In this document: in pieces, positions 12,549-17,327 of the stretch | Position numbering within the stretch: the first letter of the stretch is position 1 | How the letters are laid out: each line of letters opens with the position of its first letter | NCBI GenBank assembly: GCA_005879775.1 | Contig: VBJX01000037.1 | Location: 5,688-23,014 of the forward strand | DNA length: 17,327 bases | Direction of reading: 5' to 3' | Source: Chloroflexota bacterium | GTDB taxonomy: Bacteria; Chloroflexota; Limnocylindria; QHBO01 | Notes under the pieces: model-generated | The model's database searches: none | What the model was told of the DNA's origin: nothing | The model's input: the letters and a program-made list of their open reading frames with translations, nothing else | Made by a program: the position numbers and the translations under genes

Positions 12549-15032
12549 ATGTGGATCGAGCGAGTGATCGCACGCGCCTTTGGGCCGCTGGTCGACGAGA
12601 CGCTGGAGCTGGGCGAGGGGATGACCGTGGTCGGAGGCCCGAACGAGGCGGGCAAGACGAGCTGGCACGCAGCGACGCGCCTGGCGCTCACGGGGGTTCG
12701 GCGAGGCCCTGGCCGCACCAAGGAGACGGCAGCGGTGATCGAACGGCACCGACCGTGGGACTCTCCGGACCGATGGGAGGTCGAGGCCCGCCTGCACCTG
12801 GCCGACGGCCGCACGATCGATATCAGCCAGGACCTGGCTGGACGAGTCGCCTGCCGTGCCCGCGACGTGGTCCTCGGCGACAACGTGTCGATGGAGATCA
12901 TCAACGAAGGGACGCCCGACGCCACCCGCTGGCTCGGGCTCGACCGAGAGTCGTTCACCTCGGTGGCCGCGGTCAGCCAGGCGCAGATCATGGCCGTGGC
13001 CGACAGCGCGTCGGCGCTCCAGGACCACATGCAACGCGCGGCAGCGACGCGCGGGACCGATGCGACCGCCGCTGAGGCGATCGAACGGCTTAAGGCCTTC
13101 CGCCGGGAGGCCGTCGGAGCGGTCCGCGTCGGGGCCACCGGCCCGCTGTGGGCCGCCATGCGTGAGGTCGAGGCGGCCGACGCCGCACTCGCAGAGGCCC
13201 GGCGGATCCATGCCGACTACCTCGACCGCGACGCCCGGCTCGAGGCGGCGGCGCGCGATCATCTCGCGGCCCAGGCGCTTCTTGCGGGCGCCGAAGCCTC
13301 CATCGCCCGTCGGGAGGCAGACGAGCTGGGCAGACGCGCGGCCCGCGCCGCGACGCTGGCAGCTTCGCACCCGGAGCCTCCAGCTCCGCTCGCGACCCGC
13401 GACGAGGTGGCGGACGAGGTCGCTGCCGCGCTCGATGGCTGGCGCCGACGCCCCGCCCCCGTCCCGCTCAAGGGGGCATCGGCGGCGGAGCTGCAGGCCC
13501 AGCTGGCGGCGCTGCCGGAGGTCCCGGACGGCGACAGGCGTCCCGATCCATCGGTCCTCGGCGCTGCTCAGGCTCTCGACATGGCAGACGAGGCACTACG
13601 GAGACACATCGAGGCACCCGCGACGCCGCCCGAGGCGTCTCTCCACCCATCCAGGCTGCCGGTCGTGGCTGCGGCGACCGCCGCGATCGCGGGGCTCCTG
13701 CTCCTGGTCCTTGGCCAAGGGCTCGCCGGCCTCGCCCTGTTGGGGGCAGCCGCCTTCGCTGGCGTATGGACCATGGCGCGACACGATCGCGGCGCCATGC
13801 CCAACGCTCAGCCCAACGCAGGATCCGCATCGGGCGTGGAGGAGCCGCAGAACACCGTCCAGCGGGCCGAGGAGGACCTGCGCGCCGCGCTTGCCGCCTG
13901 CGGCGCGGCGACCGAGGGAGACATCCGGGCAGCTACGCGCGCCTATGAGGTCGCGTGCGCCGAGCGTGACGACCTGGCGCGCGGGGCAGCAGGCGCTGAA
14001 GGGCTGCGACGTGCCATCGAGGCGCGCGCCGCTGCCGAGGAGGGGGCCGCGCGAGCGGTCCAGTCGGTGGTGGCCGCCGAGGTCGCGCTCCGCCAGGCCG
14101 CGTCGCGGATCGCAGTCGCGGTCGACGGGGACCCCGATTCGCTAGCCGCGGACCTCGCCGCCTGGCAGGGCCGGCGGGCCGAGGTCGCCCGCTCGAGCGA
14201 GATCGCAATCCGTGAATGGCAGGAGCTGCAGGGCCTGCTGGCGGGCAGGACGCTGCCGCAGCTGCAGGCCGAGGCGGCAGACCGTGCCACGGCGGCCGGG
14301 GTGCTGGAGGGGCGTGCCGGCGAGCTTGGGCGGCCCGTGGGGCGCACCGGCAACGCCTCTCGCCTGGACGAGGCGCGCTCGGAGGCCTCGCGCGCCAAGG
14401 CCGTGCTGGACGAGCTGAGCGGCGAGCTCCGGCTGATGGCCAGCACCCTCCCCGACGTGGCCGAGGCGGAGGAGCGAGTCGACGCCGCCGGAACCGAGCT
14501 GGCGCGCGTCCAGGATCTCGCGGGGGTCATCGACGAGACGCTCAGTCTGCTGGAGGCCGCCGAGCGGCGCGTCCATCGCGACCTCGCCCCGATCCTGACC
14601 GAGGCGGTCCAGCGGCACCTGCCCGCGATCACTGGCGGCGCCTACATCGAAGTCGGCATGAACCCGCGCGACCTGTCGGTCGACGTCAAGGAGGCGCGCA
14701 CCGGCCAGTGGCGGGACGCCCGCCTCCTCTCCGAGGGGACGCGCGAGCAGATCTACCTGCTGCTCCGGGTGGCGATGGCCGAGCATCTGGTCACGACCGA
14801 CGAACGGGCCCCACTCCTGCTCGACGAGGTGACCGCCCAGTCAGATCCGGAGCGCAAGCGCCGCATGCTGGACGTGCTCCACGCGCTCAGTGCGGACCGC
14901 CAGGTCATCCTCTTCAGCCACGACGCCGAGGTGGTCGAATGGGCCGGCCAGGCACTCACCGAGCCTCGGGATCGGCTCGTTCGAGTCACTGCTCCGAGCA
15001 ACTCATCGCTCGCGGAGGCCGCCAGCCGCTGA
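12549..15032 (+). CDS. Rad50/SbcC-type ATPase with apical membrane hairpin (YhaN-like)
   Basis: 827 aa. GAGGTG lies about 8 nt before ATG 12549, 2 nt after the nuclease stop. Head N: FGPLVDETLEL, Walker A GPNEAGKT (30-37), Q-loop near SVAAVSQAQIM. Head C: signature LSEGTREQIYLLLR (727-740), Walker B LLLDEV with D759/E760, H-loop LFSHDAE. Alanine- and charge-rich stretches (about 165-365 and 415-690) look like antiparallel coiled coil. Where the Rad50 zinc hook would be, residues 370-410 form a hydrophobic double stretch (VVAAATAAIAGLLLLVLG, then GLAGLALLGAAAFAGVW). It has no CxxC, and none occurs elsewhere in the chain. It should fold as two helices anchoring the apex in the membrane. B. subtilis YhaN is, as I recall, similarly hydrophobic in the middle. 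The pair should form a head-bound nuclease complex. Confidence 0.85.
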   Translation: MWIERVIARAFGPLVDETLELGEGMTVVGGPNEAGKTSWHAATRLALTGVRRGPGRTKETAAVIERHRPWDSPDRWEVEARLHLADGRTIDISQDLAGRVACRARDVVLGDNVSMEIINEGTPDATRWLGLDRESFTSVAAVSQAQIMAVADSASALQDHMQRAAATRGTDATAAEAIERLKAFRREAVGAVRVGATGPLWAAMREVEAADAALAEARRIHADYLDRDARLEAAARDHLAAQALLAGAEASIARREADELGRRAARAATLAASHPEPPAPLATRDEVADEVAAALDGWRRRPAPVPLKGASAAELQAQLAALPEVPDGDRRPDPSVLGAAQALDMADEALRRHIEAPATPPEASLHPSRLPVVAAATAAIAGLLLLVLGQGLAGLALLGAAAFAGVWTMARHDRGAMPNAQPNAGSASGVEEPQNTVQRAEEDLRAALAACGAATEGDIRAATRAYEVACAERDDLARGAAGAEGLRRAIEARAAAEEGAARAVQSVVAAEVALRQAASRIAVAVDGDPDSLAADLAAWQGRRAEVARSSEIAIREWQELQGLLAGRTLPQLQAEAADRATAAGVLEGRAGELGRPVGRTGNASRLDEARSEASRAKAVLDELSGELRLMASTLPDVAEAEERVDAAGTELARVQDLAGVIDETLSLLEAAERRVHRDLAPILTEAVQRHLPAITGGAYIEVGMNPRDLSVDVKEARTGQWRDARLLSEGTREQIYLLLRVAMAEHLVTTDERAPLLLDEVTAQSDPERKRRMLDVLHALSADRQVILFSHDAEVVEWAGQALTEPRDRLVRVTAPSNSSLAEAASR

Positions 15033-15047
15033 ACGCCGCCCGGCTGC

Positions 15048-15053
15048 TAGGAT
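15048..15053 (+). promoter_or_regulatory. -10-like TAGGAT upstream of the deacetylase-PBP pair
   Basis: TAGGAT, preceded by GC, lies 35 nt before ATG 15089, too far to be a ribosome binding site. Transcription from about 15060 would give a 29-nt leader. There is no strong -35 and no strong Shine-Dalgarno sequence before the ATG. Confidence 0.4.
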
Positions 15054-15088
15054 TCGACGGTCCTCCCGGCCCTGCAGCGAAACGACCG

Positions 15089-15808
15089 ATGCCCGACGAC
15101 AAGCTCCCCACACCCGAGCGCGTTCTGGTCGTTGCCGCGCACCCTGACGACATCGAGTTCGGCGCCGCCGGAACGGTCGCCCGCTGGATCGCAGAGGGTG
15201 CCGCGGTCCGCTACCTGCTCCTCACGCGGGGCGACAAGGGATCCGACGACCCCTCCACCGACCCGAAGGCGCTCGCCGCGCGCCGCGAGCAGGAGCAGCG
15301 TGACGCGGCAGCGGAGATCGGCGTCGCGGGCGTTGATTTCCTCAACGAGCCGGATGGCCAGGTCGAGCCGAGCCTGCGCCTCCGGGAGCGGGTCACGTGG
15401 GCGATCCGCAGTTTCCAGCCCGAGATCGTGATGAGCCACGACCCCACCGTCCTCTTCGTGAACAACGAGTGGGTGAACCACCCTGACCACCGGGCCGTCG
15501 GCAGCGTCGTGGTCGATGCCGTCTTTCCGACCGCGCGCGACCCGCTCAACTTCCCCGAGCACCTGGCCGCCGGGCTGGAGGTCTGGAAGGTCGCGGAGCT
15601 CTTCCTGTGGAGCACCAACGAGGCCAACCAGCTGGTGGACATCGGGGCCACCCTCGATCGCAAGATCGCGGCGCTGGCTCACCACACCAGCCAGCTCCAC
15701 GACTTCGAGGAGACTGCTCGCTGGCTGCGTCGCGGCGCAGAGGAGCTCGGTGAGCGGGCCGGCTACCGCGCAGCCGAAGGCTTCCGCCGGGTGATGCTGG
15801 CCAGATGA
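15089..15808 (+). CDS. PIG-L/LmbE-family zinc deacetylase
   Basis: 239 aa. The zinc-binding motif AHPDDIEFG (17-25; H18 and D21) opens the family, followed by LLLTRGDKG, and the second histidine motif NHPDHRAVG (130-138; H131, H134) supplies the third zinc ligand. Length matches soluble LmbE-type deacetylases, which remove N-acetyl groups from GlcNAc-containing substrates such as the bacillithiol or mycothiol precursors, chitobiose or glycolipids. No signal peptide is visible, so it should act in the cytosol. The substrate cannot be read from the sequence. Its stop overlaps the ATG of a penicillin-binding protein gene (ATGA), which hints at an envelope-linked role, but co-location is weak evidence. 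Confidence 0.9.
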   Translation: MPDDKLPTPERVLVVAAHPDDIEFGAAGTVARWIAEGAAVRYLLLTRGDKGSDDPSTDPKALAARREQEQRDAAAEIGVAGVDFLNEPDGQVEPSLRLRERVTWAIRSFQPEIVMSHDPTVLFVNNEWVNHPDHRAVGSVVVDAVFPTARDPLNFPEHLAAGLEVWKVAELFLWSTNEANQLVDIGATLDRKIAALAHHTSQLHDFEETARWLRRGAEELGERAGYRAAEGFRRVMLAR

Positions 15809-17327
15809 GGCCCCAGTCGGCAGGGCTGCTCCACCGGCTTCGGCTGCTTGGCATGGCGGCGCTGCTCTGCAGCTGCAGCCTGACCTCGAGCCCCAGCCCC
15901 ACCCCCGTGCCGCCGACCGTGTTGCAACGTGACGCCCAGGACGCGGCGCTGCGTTCGGCGCGCAGCTTCGTCGCCGCCTGGCAGGCGAACGACTGGAGTG
16001 CTCTGCTTGGGCTGATCGCTCCAACCGATGTGGCGCACTACACGCCGCAGGCGATCGTGGGGCTCCTGAGCGGATTCGAGACGATGGCCGGGGTCACGCG
16101 CCTCGACGCCGAGGCCTCAGGGTCTGCGACTCCGACCAGCGTAGCGCCCGATGACGCGGCTACCGGACCGGTGCCGGCCATGAACGTCGGGGTGCGCTTC
16201 GTCTTCCAGACAACCCGCTTCGGCCCGGTTGGCCGGCCACGGGTGATCACACTGATCCAGGGCGCCGACGGCTGGAGAGTCCGCTGGCGGCCATCGATCC
16301 TATTCCCGGACCTGGGAGACGATGGCACCCTGCAGCTGGAGCGGACGCTCGGCCGGCGAGGTCGAATCCTGGCCGCCGACGGCACCGTCTTCGCCGAGAC
16401 GCGCGACGACGGCGTGCGTGTCTATCCGCAGGAATGGCTGGCCGGGCAGACCATCGGCTACGTCTCGCCGGTCACGATCGGCGACCTTGCCAACCTGACC
16501 GCCTACGGCTACGAGCTCGGCGACGTCGTCGGACGTATGGGCCTCGAGAGCGGCGCCGAGAACCTTCTGCGCGGCTCGCCTGGCTACCGACTCTCCCCAG
16601 TGCCGCTGCTCGAGCGCCACATGGTTCCCGGCGCCGATCTGACGATCACCATCAGGCCAGACCTGCAGGCGCAGGCCGAGGCCCTCATCGCCCGCTACCA
16701 CGAGGCTGGCACGGCAGTCATGGACCCCGCGAGCGGCGACGTGTGGGCGCTCGCATCGGCGCCTCTCTTCAACCCGAACTCGATGGTGCTGGGCACCACG
16801 CTCGACGGCCGCGCGCTCGCCGCGCCAACTTCTACGGCACTGCGCAACCACGCCACCCTGAGCGCCTACCCGGCGGGGTCGTCCTTCAAGCCGTTCACCT
16901 TTCTGGCGGCGCTCGAGACCGGGGTCGCCAGCCGCTCCACCCGCATGCCGTGCCTGGGGACGTGGGTCTTCGACGGGTTCACGTTCCACAACTACGCCGA
17001 TCATTCCCTGGGGAGCAGCGTGAACCTCACCCAGGCGATGGCCTTCAGCTGCAACACGACCTACATGCCGCTCTCGATCCGCGTCTGGGAGAAGAGCCAG
17101 ACGGCGCTGACCGACCTGGTCCGATCCTTCGGGTTCGGTCAAACCACCGGCATCGACCACCTGGCCGAGATTCCCGGGATCCTGCCCGACGCGGCGTACT
17201 TCGAGCACGCCCGGCGCTGGGATGGCCAGATCCATCCATATGGTCCGTTCGACCAGATCCAGCTCGCCATCGGCCAGGGCTCGTACCTCGGCACACCCCT
17301 CCAGCTGGCGGTTGCCTACACCGCGTT
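15805..17327 (+). CDS. MecA-like penicillin-binding protein, predicted lipoprotein (C-terminus beyond right edge)
   Basis: 507 codons are visible. ATG 15805 overlaps the deacetylase stop. A lipoprotein-like signal ends in LLCSC, so Cys24 (or Cys22) may be acylated. Residues about 50-165 resemble the NTF2-like MecA N-terminal domain (SFVAAWQANDW at its start, ending GWRVRWRPSILFPDL). Then come R-G-R-I at 185-188 (GRRGRILAADG), IGYVSPVT, and GRMGLES (243-249), as in the PBP dimerisation domain. The transpeptidase domain begins about 280. Its active-site SxxK is SSFK (S359, K362) and SxN is SCN (S415, N417). The KTG triad lies beyond the edge. It would cross-link peptidoglycan outside the membrane. 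Similarity is to class B PBP2a/PBP3-type enzymes. Beta-lactam resistance is not implied by this. Confidence 0.9.
   Translation, partial: MRPQSAGLLHRLRLLGMAALLCSCSLTSSPSPTPVPPTVLQRDAQDAALRSARSFVAAWQANDWSALLGLIAPTDVAHYTPQAIVGLLSGFETMAGVTRLDAEASGSATPTSVAPDDAATGPVPAMNVGVRFVFQTTRFGPVGRPRVITLIQGADGWRVRWRPSILFPDLGDDGTLQLERTLGRRGRILAADGTVFAETRDDGVRVYPQEWLAGQTIGYVSPVTIGDLANLTAYGYELGDVVGRMGLESGAENLLRGSPGYRLSPVPLLERHMVPGADLTITIRPDLQAQAEALIARYHEAGTAVMDPASGDVWALASAPLFNPNSMVLGTTLDGRALAAPTSTALRNHATLSAYPAGSSFKPFTFLAALETGVASRSTRMPCLGTWVFDGFTFHNYADHSLGSSVNLTQAMAFSCNTTYMPLSIRVWEKSQTALTDLVRSFGFGQTTGIDHLAEIPGILPDAAYFEHARRWDGQIHPYGPFDQIQLAIGQGSYLGTPLQLAVAYTA

Noticed and set aside
12549..15032. Zinc-hook CxxC in the Rad50-like ATPase
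   Set aside because: The few Cys (in VACRARD, LAACGAA, EVACAER) are isolated; no CxxC is found.
14216..15808. 530-codon plus-strand frame running from the ATPase into the deacetylase, suggesting a fusion
   Set aside because: Upstream of 15089 it is an out-of-frame reading of the ATPase C-terminus, whose true frame holds the LSEG signature, Walker B and H-loop. The deacetylase begins at ATG 15089.
1..17327. CRISPR array, tRNA, rRNA, insertion sequence or prophage element
   Set aside because: I saw no spaced direct repeats, tRNA-like cloverleaf, transposase motif or integrase; gene content is chromosomal housekeeping and envelope functions.

Overview
The window is high-GC bacterial chromosome, densely coded, with mostly 1-4 nt overlaps or very short gaps between genes. 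No rRNA, tRNA, CRISPR or mobile element is visible. Several features point to a free-living, probably monoderm, high-GC lineage: a TPP riboswitch with a YkoEDC thiamine transporter, a MecA-like penicillin-binding protein with a lipobox, an M23 peptidase carrying an NBR1-type Ig domain, long GAF sensor proteins, and many starts that look leaderless. My best guess is Chloroflexota, with Actinomycetota as the alternative. This is inference from gene content; no marker gene in the window settles it.

Minus strand, 1-3231: a large sensor protein runs off the left edge (excisionase/MerR-type HTH, four GAF domains, start of a GGDEF domain; TTG start at 2309). Upstream of it lies a membrane protein that resembles the BAM/GIDE domain of MUL1 (2467-3231). 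Its start faces a divergent intergenic region with two opposing -10-like elements.

Plus strand, 3399-5850: an envelope cluster of a secreted beta-propeller-like protein, an M23 endopeptidase with a C-terminal NBR1-like Ig domain, and a small lipoprotein. Plus strand, 5880-9476: a thiamine operon with promoter, TPP aptamer, thiN (thiamine pyrophosphokinase), ykoE (ECF S component), ykoD (double ATPase, probably a CTG start) and ykoC (ECF T component). It imports a thiamine compound and activates it, and the aptamer directly covers the thiN ribosome binding site.

Plus strand, 9498-11379: an alpha/beta hydrolase-fold protein whose nucleophile position is Gly, a Bcp/PrxQ peroxiredoxin, and three tiny membrane proteins in tandem. 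Plus strand, 11439-15032: an Mre11/SbcD-type nuclease (YhaO-like) and a Rad50/SbcC-type ATPase (YhaN-like). In the ATPase the zinc hook is absent and a transmembrane hairpin sits at the apex, which suggests a membrane-anchored DNA-processing complex. Plus strand, 15048-17327: a PIG-L/LmbE deacetylase translationally overlapped with a MecA-like penicillin-binding lipoprotein that runs off the right edge before its KTG motif.

A TANNNT element (TAGGAT, TACCCT, TACGCT) recurs upstream of nearly every transcription unit, twice exactly 6 nt before the start codon. This looks like a house-style -10 box with leaderless or short-leader mRNAs. No gene-free stretch exceeds about 170 bases.
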